From assembly GCA_036924285.1 (NCBI GenBank), contig JAYKYS010000005.1:9300001-9364000 (forward strand): a stretch of 64,000 nucleotides of DNA, read 5' to 3'. The position numbers were made by a program, and so were the translations under genes. The notes beneath the pieces were generated by a model. The model searched no databases, had not been told where the DNA came from, and saw only the letters and a program-made list of their open reading frames with translations. Positions 10,500 through 24,191 of the stretch are shown here, in pieces. This DNA comes from Asterella californica. Its lineage: Eukaryota > Streptophyta > Marchantiopsida > Marchantiales > Aytoniaceae. Position 1 is the first letter of the stretch, and each line of letters begins with the position of its first letter.

Positions 10500-13400
10500 C
10501 TGACTAAAATCCTGCTCAATATGTCTCCCCACTAATCCTTATCTCGAAGTCGCTTTAGAAGGGCAGAAAAGGGGACCAGTAAGGTGGTTCATTCCCTACA
10601 TAATCCACCAACGAACAACCCAAAAAGCTTCTGCGCTGACCTCCACGATAATGTACGAAAAGGTCAACTACGACTGCCAGAATCGTCACACTGAGATCTA
10701 CACTTAATAACCGTTGTTAGAGCAATTCGTCAATACTTACATTCGGCACTGAGCCATGTCGGTTAATCAAGAATGAACTGGCAGACGAAATCTGCTTGAA
10801 CTGCGAGTGTAAGGAAATCCGCCGCTGCGGAAAAGGAACGACCTCTACTCCGTTACTTCGAGACGGACAGTTCCCCGAAGAGATAATTCGACAAGCAGCG
10901 GGGTATCCGCTCTCTCCGCAAGGAAAGGGCAATTCCAGTACAGGTGTGCTAAGAAGGGTTACCACCCTAACCGTGGAATGCTCAACTTTCAGATGCGGGA
11001 TACGCCACCTCGTGAAACGAACAACATAGTATCGTAGAAGACAATGAGTTGAGGCTCATTTGAATGAAAATCATCCAAGAATCGACACATTTGAGGATAG
11101 TCGGTTGGTTCATACAAGTACTGGTCCAAGAAAAACTCCAAGGACTCGAGAGTTGCACTCGACAGGAACACACAAAATGGTGGAGTCTGGAATTTCTAAA
11201 TCGTCAACGACAGTCAAGTTTGATACAACAGCAGTATCGTCTTTCAGAACGCCTATGAAAAGAATGGAATCCGCCACTGCGCTGTTACCAACTCGTCAAC
11301 TTCAACCAGAGAAAGTACAGACAATGACACAAAAGAAGCTCGTCGCTTCCGCTCAGAGCCCAGCAAAGAACCCCCGTCCAATGAAGAAGAGTACGTGAAC
11401 TTTTCTGTAGTTTCTCCAAGATTCAACTGTTTTTTAATGAGAACACTTTATTGTCTCACGATGATGTGAATATGATGATGTGAATCCAAAAGTGAAAAAA
11501 ATTTCTTATATTTCAAAATTTCACAAAATTCAAAAAACTGGTAGTAAGCTATGCGCTAACGCATAGCAAAAAAAATATTTTTTTTGCATATAGCTTTCTT
11601 ACACTATTGCCAAAAAAATAAAAAGACCGTAAGTGAAATACTCTCATGAACTCTCATGTTATCATAAAATACGAAATCAATTAAAAAAATTTATTTATTA
11701 TTTAATCTCATTTTAAAAACTTTAATTTATAATTTAATCCTTCTCTTTTTAATTTAAGACTTAACTCTTCTAAGGAAAACTCTCATGTTATCATAAAAGC
11801 TTCTTCTCTGCGAATACTAAATCAGTTACAAGTGAAATTTTGTAGTTTAATTTTTCCTTTCTTAGTCAACAATTTAACCCTTCCAAAAAAGCTAATTATT
11901 ACATAAATTAAAAAGCATGAAGTCAGAAGTTGGAAGAGGGTGAATAATTATTATGCATGCCTTCTATGTTATCTTTTATGTCTCCTCGTCGTAATCCCAC
12001 TCGGATCTTACTTCATAACCATCGTATGCGCACGGCAAGATCCAAATGTAACCACTGCTCTGACAGATTTGGGCCAGAGAACGCTTCCAGCTTCAAGATT
12101 ATTTCCCTTGCCCAGAACCGTCCGGCAGGCTTGAAAACCGCCAGTTGCTCTTGTAACCCGGGCAGTGCAAAAGTTAATCATTCCGGACTGTGGACAACTT
12201 CCTCAGTCCATGCACGTCATCATCCTCTGAGTGTGTAGGTTCAGTCTCTAATCGTTACTTCTGTTGTCGCGGAGTATGCTCGCCTCGCGGCATAAGCGTA
12301 TTCCCGGACATACGACGGAGTGAAGAATTCTGCTCCCATGTAGAGATCGGACTCATCCGAGGTGACAAAGCGCTTGGACCTCCCACTCACTGACTGCAAC
12401 TGCTGGCCGAATCCATGATATCACCTGTAAAGTCGGCTTTCCTTGATTCTTCGTTTGTCACGCTACGAATTATCATCCCCATGGACCATGCAAGATATCC
12501 TGGAGCATGCAAGATATATCTCAAACAGAACAGAACAGCTAGCACACCACCCGAACGGTCGTGCAGTATCCACGCTACACGAACCCCAGGAAAAGCGAAG
12601 CGAGTAATAACGCGCACCAATCGTGTTGGTAGATCCCATTCACTCATGTCTGGCTTGGCGGAGTGTGAGTTCTCACAGGCTCACACCATTTGACAACCCA
12701 AACAAAACTAAACGCGTTTTCAGTCTCACCTACAAGTTTCATCAGTGCGCATTGACATGAACTGAAGCACAAGCTCTGTTCACCCAGTACTCAACCCGGC
12801 AAACACTACTCAAGTGGTACACAAGCAAAATTTCCAGAGAGAAATATAAAAACGACATGCAGAAACCTTACCAATCCAATCCATATAAAGCTTTATGACA
12901 AATTGCCACAACTTAGTTTCTTCTAATTTCGAGTGTCAAACCAAAGATTAAGATCCATGACTACATCCTTGGCAGTTCAATGTAACCTTATTATGAGGGA
13001 TGGGAACAGCTTCAGCCTTCTTAGAAGCCGCAACCTCTTTCGCGGCTTCATGCGAGCAGGTCCTTTGATGTTAAATGCCATCTAGATATTACTAGAATTC
13101 CGAATTCGACGTACGGAAAGGGCCACTCTCTTCACCATTTGAGCCATTCGCTGGGATCTTTAATATGCGCCGCCACTGGCCTGTTGGTTCCCAGCGAGTA
13201 TCCATGATTTCCTCTATGCTTTCCTGAGTTTATTCCCACAAAAAATTGACTGCAGATCTGTCCCAGACCTCCTACAGTAGTTTCCAACCGCCACTACCCT
13301 GCCAAAATCCTTCGGCACTTACTATGACATTCTAACAGAGGCTTCATTCAGCGAAGACCAGAGGCTTATAATCAGATCCATCCCGATCTCCAAGAGATCT

Positions 13401-13573
13401 CCAACAGTTGCTCGTTGCCAAGTTCTCAGAAACAACCCCAAAAACTTCAAAGAAACTGGAAATAAACTCACACAAGACAGTTTGGCCTCGTGTTTCTTGA
13501 GAACCTGTCCGCAATGTCGTATGCGATGACATCAATTCGTCATTATCGCATCCAAACAACCACACTAGATAAA
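10500..13573. other. Interval between the PrmC 3' exons and the E3 gene; missing PrmC 5' exons expected here
   Basis: 10.8-11.4 kb is unusually GC-rich and open on both strands. On plus, a lysine/serine/threonine-rich stretch (11060 onward) meets a strong donor-like GTACGTG near 11392. On minus, a basic stretch ends at a GTAAGT near 10740. Neither could be joined to PrmC or assigned a family. 11.4-11.95 kb is very AT-rich and resembles 30.4-30.55 kb. At 13236-12961 on the minus strand, two short coding-like pieces occur: one beginning 'MDTRWEPTGQWRRILKIP' that meets GTACGT, and one ending 'NKVTLNCQGCSHGS' plus stop. They may be the 3' end of an unidentified gene. Confidence 0.4.
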
Positions 13574-16500
13574 TTATGACAAGGCAGATGCCTTGCAGAT
13601 TGGACACTGATTCTTCTGAACAAGCCACTGCTTTATACAGGCAACGTGATAACTGTGCCCACAGTCTATCTTTCCCAACTCATCGCCATCCTCATACTCC
13701 TCCTGCGATAGATGAACCAGAAAACGTCACGCAACTAATCAACAACAAACATTCCTTAAATAATAGTCTGACTCAAAAAATAAGGCTCGCTTTGGGGAGT
13801 GAGACATACCTGACAAATGCTGCACTTGATGTCACTTTCTTGTGAACACGAAGACACAGCCACAGCTTGAGAGGAATATCTGCTCCGCTTCAAGCGCTTG
13901 TTCACCGTATCTGGATTTAGCCCCGTGCTCACATTCCCTATTCTTTCTTCCAAAGCAAGTAGTTCCTGTCATACTTCCCACGTTAGAACATGAAAGATAT
14001 AATTTGGACGAAGCACGAACAGAAACTACGTAAACTGACAAAAATATCCATGCTCCCAAGACAGCCCCATCCCAGACAGCGATAAACATCTGCTACTTTT
14101 CCTGACGAGACATTTCAGGCAAAACAGAGAACAGTACCCAACGTCACAGTTTCAGGGTAGGGTTATCAAACTAGATTCTATACCTCGTACGACATATTGT
14201 CGACATCAAGTCGCAAGTCACTATGTTGGTCATGAAGCCCCATACCCCCGAACAGTAGAGTAGCCTCCAGCATTAACAGTTGCTGCGCACAGTCCAGATC
14301 TTATTGCCATAATTACAAGATGTCTGATCGGTCTTCAATTACATTCTCCATTGCACTCTAATGCTTCTTGACAACTTGGAAACGAAAGTCAAATATATCA
14401 CACTGCATATGTGTATACATGTTATATACAGGAAAATAAAATCAAGTATAATGCTGATTACAGGCATTGCCGATGCATTCAGTTATCGATTTAAGTTTCC
14501 CTTCTTCTCACCTCGTAAGTCAGATCTTCATCTCGCTCCACTCGTTCAAGAGCAAGTAAGATCTGAACGCAGATGCACAAACAAAAGAGTCAACACAACT
14601 TCACCCAAGCAGTACAGAATTCTAATCAATTTATCTGTCAGGAATTTACGACACACGAAGGAGACAAAATACGTGTTTGTTGCATCTCACGAGCAACAAA
14701 CGCGTGGAGGGTTTTACCGAACTGAAGTTGGAAAGGTTTTACCGAACTGAAGTTGGAAAGTCTTAGATCCGTTTGAACAGGCGACACTGAGTCCTGAACC
14801 GCTTTGAACGGCTAATGTACGAACAATAAAACTTCCAGCTTGCTTAGTGGAAGTACAAGTAAATCTGAAATGCCGACGCAAGAGTAGGCAAACATGGGTA
14901 GTTTTGGTGCATTCTCTGATACAGTGGAGTACTGTTACAAACCTCGGCAAGGCCCTCTGCTACTAGTCGAGGTTGATGCTCTCCATCGTTTGGAGACTGT
15001 AGGCCCCTGAAAGGCATTCCTAAAAGACTTTCGGCCGCTGATGCGAGTCCTCGTTCGTTGCGGCCCTCCACTGAAGACGAAGTTCTTGGCAGGAACGAAC
15101 TCTGAAAGATGCTCGATCCAGAGGGAAGCATCTCCAAAGCTGTTGAGAGTGATGAAGAGACATTTGGAGGAGAAGGAGGAAGTCGTGATGGAGCAGGCCC
15201 AGAAGATGGTGACGGAATCATAGGAGCGTTTGACGAGCTGTAACTGTGTCTAGAACGAACAACAGGAGGATGTGGTGGGAGCCTTGAAGGTGAGGGCCCA
15301 GACATGATCCCTAAGTTTGTCACTCCCTGCTGCGCACTTTGTGTGCTCTGGCCCTGTGCTGCAGCATTGGCCGGACTGCTGATTGCATCTACAGATCCGT
15401 TGCTGAGATTACGAAGTCGTAACCTGCTTTCAGACCCAATTCCCCCAAAAGAAGCTGGAGTGGATAAACCTGATGCCAAACTCCTACTACTACTACCCAA
15501 ATATCTGTGAGACAGCCGTTCGCCCAGGGCAGATGTTCCGACATGACTGTCATTGCGTCTTGGGGATGAGGTGCTTCCATTCCTGCTAGTTGTAACTAAA
15601 GGACTCCCACTTCTCCGGCCACCGCCAGCAGTCATAAGCTGCTCACTTGATCGCACAAGATGGCTCCCACCTGCAGTGGTGAAATCTGTATCAGTGGAAC
15701 AATCAGCTAAGGAAACTCTTCGAGAGCACCAAGTATCAGGCTGAAGAGCAGGAATGGCTCTCCGCACGGCGCGTGCAAACGGTGGTTGAGAAGGCGCAGA
15801 TGTTTGATCCAAGTTTCCTCCGGTCGACCCACTTCGCGCACTCCTTGACCCACTGCCACTTGAAGAACTACTTCCTATCAAGGATTTACCCGCCCTTCCA
15901 GGACCAGATTCGACATCTCTCGATGTGGAACCCTTGCGAGAACGTGGCTCCTCTACTGCTACTGCATTGGCTGAGACTGAGGTTTCGGCACATCGCCCGG
16001 CTGACATCACCGAAGCAGATGCCACTACACTTGAAGCAGATACACAACCTAAGTTACCACTACTGCGTCTGCCAGTGCTACTACCTCCAGTGGTCCTTGT
16101 CCCATACCCTTCTCGAGAGCCAGATGAGTGAGGCGAAGCACTCCGACAAGAACTAGCGACAGGACCCGGTGTGCAACTTTTCCTTTTACAAGCTGAACCC
16201 CTGGAGCTATTCATCCCATTTTTGTAACTAGAAGATGGGTTGGAAATAGAATTGCCCAAAACGACCCCCTTCGAACCTTGATTTTCTGCACCTTGAGCTC
16301 TGTCGACGGAACCTGAGCTAAGGGCAAAAGGAGAATCACCGCTGCAAGCAGCTTCCTCGCCCGATAGACTGCTGCTTGCACTGGCCATGAAAGGATCAGA
16401 CAAGGCGTTGCATATGTTGCTACTCCCATGGTGAAGAGCTTGACCGTCAATCCCGTGCCGATCCGTGAGGACAGAGCTAGGCATTGCTATACCCTGAGGA

Positions 16501-17258
16501 TCTCCTATTCGTCCTTCGTCCAAAAGACTCCTGTGCGAGTGTGAATGGTAACTTACACCGCTACCTAATAGACTCGACCTACTTGTCAGGGGCAAGCCTG
16601 TAGATCCGCTTCCCCGAGTTGTGCCCAATCTATCACCAACTTGTCCACTCCCTCTCCCCGGAGTGAACTCTGGGCCAATGCTCGGTTGGCCTGAAAGACG
16701 ACCCGGGTACAGATCAGAATTCCTGCTGGTCGGGATCCCCGATCTTCCTAGAGAGAATTCCTGGCCAGAGGATGATCGCCCATGCCCAACAAGAGTGGGC
16801 ACTTCCGAGAGTCCCAGTCTTGTGCTGAGACCGATGCCCAGATTTGGGTCTGTTTCCATATTACCTAGCCCAGACTCGTCAATACTTCCTGAAAAACTAT
16901 GAAGTGCACTCCACTGACCTTGCACAGATGTCTCGTTAAGGGATCGCTGGCTTCTTCGAGCTCCAGAAGAACGAGACGTAACGAGCTTCGGAGACATCTG
17001 CGAAGTCTTGTGAACGGAGGGTCTGCTACACTCTGGCCCCTTGCCGTTATCTTGGCCACAAGCTCGGCCTCCTTGCCAGGATTCATTTGCTTCATCCATT
17101 CGACTAAGCCTACTACTCCCACTGTTGCTTCCACTTCCACTGGCATAATTGCTGCTGCCGAGCTGATAATGCATGTCCGTGGAAGGCCAACATGAACCTT
17201 GCCTGCCACTCGCAGAAACCAACGGGACCCCCCTCCTCAAATCAGTAGTATCTTCCAT
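13574..17258 (-). CDS. RING-H2 E3 ubiquitin ligase, MBR/HIP1-like
   Basis: Five exons with consensus borders and perfect frame continuity: 17258-14943, 14562-14512, 14282-14184, 13965-13810 and 13702-13574, giving about 916 residues. The C-terminal ~140 residues match the plant MBR1/MBR2/HIP1 pattern: 'LLALERVERDEDLTYE', 'LLALEERIGNVSTGL', then a RING-H2 finger with 'CSIC', 'DCGHSYHVAC' and 'CPIC', all eight ligands present. The protein ends four residues after the last ligand region ('KASALS'). The first exon alone encodes about 772 residues, rich in serine, glycine and arginine and probably disordered. Such proteins transfer ubiquitin from an E2 to substrates; in Arabidopsis, MBR1 and MBR2 target the Mediator subunit MED25. 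The substrate here is unknown. The start at 17258 was chosen as the first in-frame ATG; a 5' UTR intron cannot be excluded. Confidence 0.95.
14709..14758. repeat. 25-bp perfect tandem duplication in intron 1 of the E3 gene
   Basis: The unit 'ggttttaccgaactgaagtt' plus 'ggaaa' occurs twice back to back without mismatch. It lies in the 380-bp first intron (14942-14563), so it does not alter coding sequence. Confidence 0.9.
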
Positions 17259-20200
17259 TTCTTGGGCTGATCGATATATAGTAGTAGCTTTGAATTTCTA
17301 TGCTCTCCAACTTAATTCTCGCCAGATCTATCAGCAATCAGCTGTAACAGCTAGATTGCAGTGATCCACAGAGGCACATTCTCGAAGTCTTCTTGCCAAC
17401 AACCTTGAATCTTGGCCACAAGATCTGTACGACATGAACACAACCAATTAACTGCATGCAGAGAGTTCCATCTATCAAGGGCCGGGAATCTTCGCTCGAG
17501 ACAGAAAGCAATCGTCAATGCCAGAAAATTTAGTACGGCAAGGAACTCCATCCAGGACGGTTGACCTAAGCTGAAACAACGCTGCATTTGGACAAGATAT
17601 ACACAGGCGGGTAACAAATCTGAAAGCCCGCTCGCTTGAATGTACCCTAAGTTTGCTACACAGTCAACACACAGTCCCTAATCAACTGCTAGGTATTTGT
17701 ACGTGAGAAGCACTCGGGGCAAAATCCGTTTGCCGCGAGATGAAGAAGAACGCCAGGGGGTCCCGAACCAAGCATGAAGGCGTTGGACGACACTAGAGAT
17801 ACAGGGCTCACAAGTCTTGGATGTGCCAAGCCGTGTGGAGGACGAAAAACTAAGATGAGATTCCATAGGTCGGCTACCTGCTTGGTGATCCTTGACAAGC
17901 ACAAGACTTCGTGCCCGACGAAGCATTTACTCGTAGCGTTTGAGTGTCCTTCCAGTGATTATTCGAGGAGAAATTTCGCACCCACGGCACAACAATAGAG
18001 CCAAGCAATCTCCGCGAGGAGCACAGAGACAGTGAATTACGCCAGCGCGGTTGAAGACAGCTTCAAGATTGTCACACGACCTAACGATGCGGCCGGCTGA
18101 TAACTACAGGATGCTAACAACTCGTACAAGAGTGGGGAGCCGAGATGTCATCGCTGGTGGTAGCCCGAGATGGTGAAAGCGAATGGGCGGCTACAACAAG
18201 AGGGCGGGCACGCAAGAGAACAATGTTTACTCACAAAGAGATGCGTCCAGCCCGCCTGGCACTTGAAGGCTTGGGGCGCTGAAAACCAAACAATGACTCA
18301 TAAAGCGATCAAACTGAACGCCTCATAATTTTGATCTCGAACGGCTTTCGATCGAACGGAACAATGAAGAACGGGAGAAGCGGGTGTAGAGGCAAAAGAT
18401 CACGCTCAGACACATACAGAAAAGAATAAGTCTCTCTATTAACAGAACGGAACCAACCGAATCGGCGGGAGGAGTACAACCTCCCAAACGAATCCACGAC
18501 GACCACGAGGAAAAGAGGTAAAATACAGATACAACGCAATAAATCACTCAGCCAAGATGAGACGAGGAGGCAAGAACAACGACGGAGTTCACCAGGCGCA
18601 GGAAGACGAGCGGAAGGAGGTGGTTCGGTAAAGTTTAGGTTGCTATTCTACGGTGCATCTATCTGCGGTGATGCGGTGAAATCTACCACTTTCTGCCCTC
18701 TTGCATCCTCCCCGCCCCTCACCACTCCCACAACGAAGGCAGGCAGGCAAGAGAGGCAGGCGGGCGGGCGGGCGGGCGGACAAGCAGGCGGTGGAGCCAC
18801 GAGGGGCAGGGATGGCAGGCACGCAGGCAAACTCCTCCAGAAGATCCAACCCCAACCCCAACCCCAACCAAACCAAAACCAAACCAAGTAAATCGGATCA
18901 AAACAGAAACCAACAAGAGACTTGATACAGATGAGACCTGTTGGAGAAGTGGATGGGACTGGACGGACGGCGGTCGGAAGGGGAGGGACGAGTGGGTAGA
19001 CAGACGTAACAGCGCAAGGCAGTACAAGACAGGAGGACGTCCTTTACGAGAGCCAGTTGAGTGCCAGGGAGAGAGCGCGAGAGAACGGGCGGCCGGGCCG
19101 ACGAGGGGTGAAGTGCGGAAGAAGCACACGAAATTCGATGAAACAAACAAACAACAAAGTCGACACGAAGGAAAGAAAGAATCAAGCTTTTCAATCCAGG
19201 AATGGATCACTCAATCAACCTTCCTTCCTTTCTCCTGAATAGAGTAACGTGATTCACTGGCGGATGAAGATCTTCTGCCCTGCACACTTCCAAACCCCAC
19301 CCACACCCGTCCGTAAGCCCGTCCATCCGTCGTCGTCTTCTTCCCTTTGCTCGCAGACGAGGATCGATGGAAGGAATGTGGGGGTCCCGCGCGCTCCAGC
19401 AGCACCACCACCAAGACAACGATGACGATTAGCATGGCATCAGCACAGCCAAGCCGTCAATCGCCTGCTCTGCTCTGCTTCCCTTTCCTTCCCTTCGCTT
19501 TCTGATGCTCATGCCGAGTCATTCTTGCGTGCGTGCGTCGACAAACAGAAAGTTGAACTGTTGAAGAAGGACGGACATTTCCGTCTCCCTGTTGTGCCGT
19601 GACGACGGACTTACGCCCTCAGACGGAGTCACACCTTCGTAGCGACGGCTTTACGGACCTCGCGCCACTATGTGAGAACATCCACGATCGGATGGATTGG
19701 ATGCGGTGAGCCGGAAGACGACAAACCTCTGCTCCGAGCAATGTCCGGCTAGTTCCGACGTTTAGAGTAGTGACTTCCAATAAAATTTGAAATCCCGAAT
19801 TTCATAAAAGGTGTCCGGAAATGGATCCGGAGTGAAAATGTGGAACTCCGGAAGACACCCGATCGCGTTCCTGAAAGTTCGGCAAATTTTGCAGAACAAC
19901 GTTAAAGTTCTCGGAAAGGCGAAGATTAATTTTTTTGGATAACGGAAACTCGACCTGTTTTAAAGTAAAACGTCTGGAAACACGTTGAAGAGCAAAAAAT
20001 GAATCGATCTTCATTTAATTATTACCCACGTGGTAAAATATGATTCGATCACATTGTGTAAACGTGGCAGTTTTTGAACATCTGAATTTCGAAAATTCTC
20101 CCTTCAAATTAACCCTAGCCGGATTTCTAACGGGTACTCTTTTTCAATGTAAGATAGTACTTTTTGCACCTCCATTTCTCCGTCTTCTACAAATAATATG

Positions 20201-23200
20201 AAAGATTTGCTATGATCCGTTTATTTATGCATATTTATTTTTATACTTTTTATACTTTTTTAATTAATTTATGTTATCTGTTGGCTCTTCTAGAATATGC
20301 ACACTTCACACTGTTTAGTGTGTGTATTATAGAAGGGATGGTGAACTCCTAGCCTCTACAAGAGAGGTTTTCACGTTAAATCCCTGCTGGGAGTACAAAT
20401 GCACATTATGTTTTCCATACTTTTAATCAAACGTGTTACTTTTGTGTTGTAGAAGTGTGCAGTAAGTATACAATTCTGGCTGTTGAAGACTTTGGTAGAT
20501 ACGTAAATATAAATGTTTCCTCGCATAGCTTTTGAATCTTTTTTCACTTCTTTTCATTACTTTAGAATTTAGTTTATCCCTATGAGGTTTGTAACATATT
20601 CGGATCCAGAATAGAGCATCTTTCTTTGTAAAAGGGTATCAGGAACTTGAGAAGAAGTTCAAAAACTGAAAAAGCAAATGGACCAATAAATTTATTGCGG
20701 AAATTTAGATTTCTTATTGGAAAATCAGAATATCGGAAATGTACAGTAAGCAAAGATGTAATACCGAAACTATTCGTAAATAACGAGTACATTTCAGAGA
20801 AAAACAGCCAAAATTTATCATTTACGGTAGAAACACAGTAGAAATTTGTATACTTTCGGACGCTACAGAGAGCCAAAGTCAGAGTACCGGGGAAAAGGCC
20901 CATAGTCCGGCGAAAAACCGAAATCCTCTAAAAATCACCCGGACATTGGCTCCGAGTGTCGTAACTCTACCCAGATGCCTCTGTGTGTCAGTCCTTCCCG
21001 ACTCCAAGGCAGGCCGGACGCTGTCAAACTTTGCTTCGTCCTGTCGGATCGAGCCGAGCGGGGCCGGCCCCGGACGGGGGCCTGGACCGAACCGGGCCCA
21101 ACTACCAGATCGACTGCAGACAAAAGTTCATAATGAACTGATAGACCAGTAGGAACAGAACAGAATTGTTTGCCCTCGGGCCTCGGCCCACATGCCACGT
21201 CTTCCCGGGGAAAGGACGGGTCCTTCTCCAGCACGCAGGCGCTCGCTTCTCTTGCCCGCCCGACGAGCAAGGAACAAGAAGACGTAGAGAACGAGCCACT
21301 AGGCAGGCAGGCGGGCGGCCGGGATTCTAAACAGAGCTTGGGATCCGATCAGATGATCGAGAGATGATAGACGAGATGAGATGCGGGAGAGGGAGAAAAT
21401 TAGCAGGTAAAGATGAGGGCCCACAGGGTTCGGTCCTTTCCTTTTCCTCGAACGAGCTCGATTTTGTTGATGTTGCTTCTGCTGCTGGTGTGAAAGCGCT
21501 CTTGCGCCTAGAACATTACAAAATACTGACTTGTCCCGCATGGAGAAAAAGCCGATCTCCACCTTCCACAAGATTCTCCCACAGTCTTTTCCACGAAGAG
21601 TTGACCGTGCTGCCCTCCCCACGGATATATGAAATATGTTGTAGGCGCGGGAAAGATCACAGATGTCACGTCCTTTTCATGGTCAAGAGCAAGTATGCAT
21701 CGGATTTATTCCTGTTCGCTAAAGATAAGGACCGTACAGCCAGTTGCCTCAGCGTTCTTTTGTCAGACTCTCAAAAGTAGGTGGTTGCCAAGGAGAAGTC
21801 CAATAAGGCATCAAATGATTTACTACTTTTCCCGTCCGAACAGCAAATCTAGTCATGGATTTATAGACTGACATGGTGCATGGGTTCGCCAGCCACATCC
21901 CTCTCTGCGACTGTCTCGTTTTCCTGGCCTAACGCATGGGAGCAATCTTGATTGTCGTATGCAGAAAGACTTCGATCGAGCCGTTCTCTTTGCTCGACTA
22001 AAAAGTGGCATGATAAAGTTCACCAAGCTCTGTATAATACAACCAGGACTGTGCTATGCGTGCTGCCACGTCGCTTTTTCTTGCTTACGGCGATACATTA
22101 TGGTGAGGTTGTGAGTCTCATGGTAAGTAAGCAGCAGTTGAGTAGAGTACACGAAGGTCGATTTTACTCGTTAGTCGTCGTTAAACCAAGGCAGATTCTC
22201 CCGCCTCGTTGCTGCAAAGTGTGATCCCTGAGATTACCATTGCCGTCAACTTCCGGTGGTCCTCTGGCTACTCTACAGCTGTCGTGTGGCGAATGCATCC
22301 CCGCTTCTTGACGTGTTCATGGAACCGCCGAAGGTGAGATCGAATGATCAACTGCTTACTTGTAGCCTGGTGGGAAAACCCGATTCTGAATAGACGCCAG
22401 AATGTAGAGAAACACGCGACGCAATGAATAGCCAACGGCAAAAGCCGTACAAGGGAAAGAAGGACCCGAAAGGCCATGCAACCATCTCCCCGAAGGGAAG
22501 AAGAACAGCGGGGCTAAGCCCACGCTATCAGTAGCTCTAAGGTCTCCGCCAGAATGTACGATCTTTCCCTTATGCGCACGCATTTCACAGGATGCGATAC
22601 GAATTTCACCTCATCCTGCCTTTTCTCCGCGTGGGTGACGCTTCCATGCCCATGCAATTCTTTAGACACAAGATGGTGCCGCGCTGAGGACTTCCAGAAT
22701 CCAAACGGTCAAAGAACTTTACAGCTGTCCTCCCTGCACCATCATCGGCAACAATCATACGGCAATCGATTTCTCAGTATCGTGGAGTATGCCATAAGTA
22801 GTGGAAATCAGCATTTGAAGTTCTGCAGCAGTTGTGGCAACTTAAATACATTTTACTTCCATTCTAAAATGGTGACGCGGGTATAGTCATTCAAGTCCCC
22901 TTGTACGGGGACTTGATGAACGACGCCACTACTTCCGCGTTGTCCGGATCAAATCATACGAACACTTTCAAGGCTGTCGACACTGTTATGGTTGTTCCCT
23001 ACTGAGAACAGCCGGGAGAAAATTCTAGCAGAAATAAATAGAAAGGGGCTTCTCGAAGATTTCTTCTGATGAATATTTGATAGCTTCTGCTGTGACGCTG
23101 TCTGTCAACGTATCCTAAGATAGTGTACGATGAATCAAGAGCTAATTACAACTGATTACATACGGGGCCGCTTGATTTTCCAATGATCTAGCTTTACGTC

Positions 23201-24191
23201 AAAGAATCAGTGACCTTTGTTCCGGATCTTTATGGGCCCACCACTGGTCCTCATTACGTTCGTCTCCTTCACCATAGTCCAGAAGGCAGCAAAGTACCGA
23301 TTCTGCGCAGTGTTTCACGCAACGAGCTTTTGATGAATATGACAAAGCAAGCGACAGACCGAAGACCAAGCATCAATGTTAAAGCACTTGCTGCTTGGTT
23401 TCCCGCAGGGCCCCACTCACATCTGGGCATTCGAAGGGAACAAGCACACACCAGATAGGATGTTATGACACCTTACCTGCATCATTGACTTGACGTTCGA
23501 ACTGTATGTAGTCTCAATGATCTTCTCTTTCTGCAGAGGGTATTAGATATTCCGTAAGAACACCACTCACTTGACCAACAACGGTGGAGCTTGGTAAAAG
23601 CTAAAAGGGGAAGCCCACGTGTACACATGCCAAAGTAACTCTGGTATGGGGAAACACCAACAGCACACTACCAACAAACTGAATAAAGGAGGGAGAAGCA
23701 TGAGGATAACCCAAATAACAAAAAATTTTCTGCCAAGATTCTAACAGTGAGTCATATATCCGATGCCCTTGAGCATTAAACATCTCCTCAAGCACTGTAC
23801 GATTCACTGTCGGTAGGAAAGTTGGAATGTCTCATTCCACACAACGCAGGCTATCTTGGTTTTGTAAGCTCCTCTCCGATTGCACTTATTAATGGATACC
23901 TCGTCATCCCCAGCCACTGCCTTAGGCGAAGTGAAGTGAAGCTAACGAATCAGCACTATCGGCGCTGCCCCGGGTGCCCGTATATCAAATATCTCGATCA
24001 TTAACAATCATTCTCCTTGGATTCGCTATACTACTGCTCTCTATTTACGTTCAACTCGTTCCCAGGACAGTCTCCGTATGGCCCGAAACCATCAATGTTC
24101 TTTCGGAGGTCCATGAAGACATCAAACATTTGCGACAAAGAAACTCAAAACCAGCAGCAAACTCCAGGCCAAATCAGGGGGAAACTCGTAC
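17259..24191. other. Intergenic: E3 upstream region to CARNMT 3' flank
   Basis: No protein family was recognised. The upstream flank of the E3 gene becomes GC-rich with simple repeats: a GGC/GGCG-rich run at about 18737-18793 and a CCCAA/CCAAA run at about 18848-18889. Another GC-rich island is at about 21040-21110. 20.0-20.6 kb is AT-rich. A 10-bp hairpin ('tcaagtcccc' / 'ggggacttga', loop 6) is at 22891-22916. 23.6-24.19 kb on the minus strand must contain the terminal exon and 3' UTR of the CARNMT-like gene. A weak candidate encoding 'NPRRMIV' sits near 24024-24003, but its frame closes early. Confidence 0.45.

Noticed and set aside
10796..11029. GATA-type zinc finger suggested by 'CGKGTTSTPLLRDG' on the plus strand
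   Set aside because: The second cysteine pair (C-N-A-C) is missing and the expected tryptophan is absent. The similarity is limited to a few residues in a GC-rich stretch.
18737..18889. Telomere-like repeat (CCCAA/CCAAA)
   Set aside because: The units are not the plant CCCTAAA repeat and are too irregular; a simple GC-rich tract is sufficient.
20335..20400. tRNA-like sequence with 'gttaaatccct'
   Set aside because: No cloverleaf could be drawn; the match is limited to a weak box B.
22554..22886. Plus-strand gene of 110 codons
   Set aside because: No motif, no splice support and no codon pattern distinct from background.
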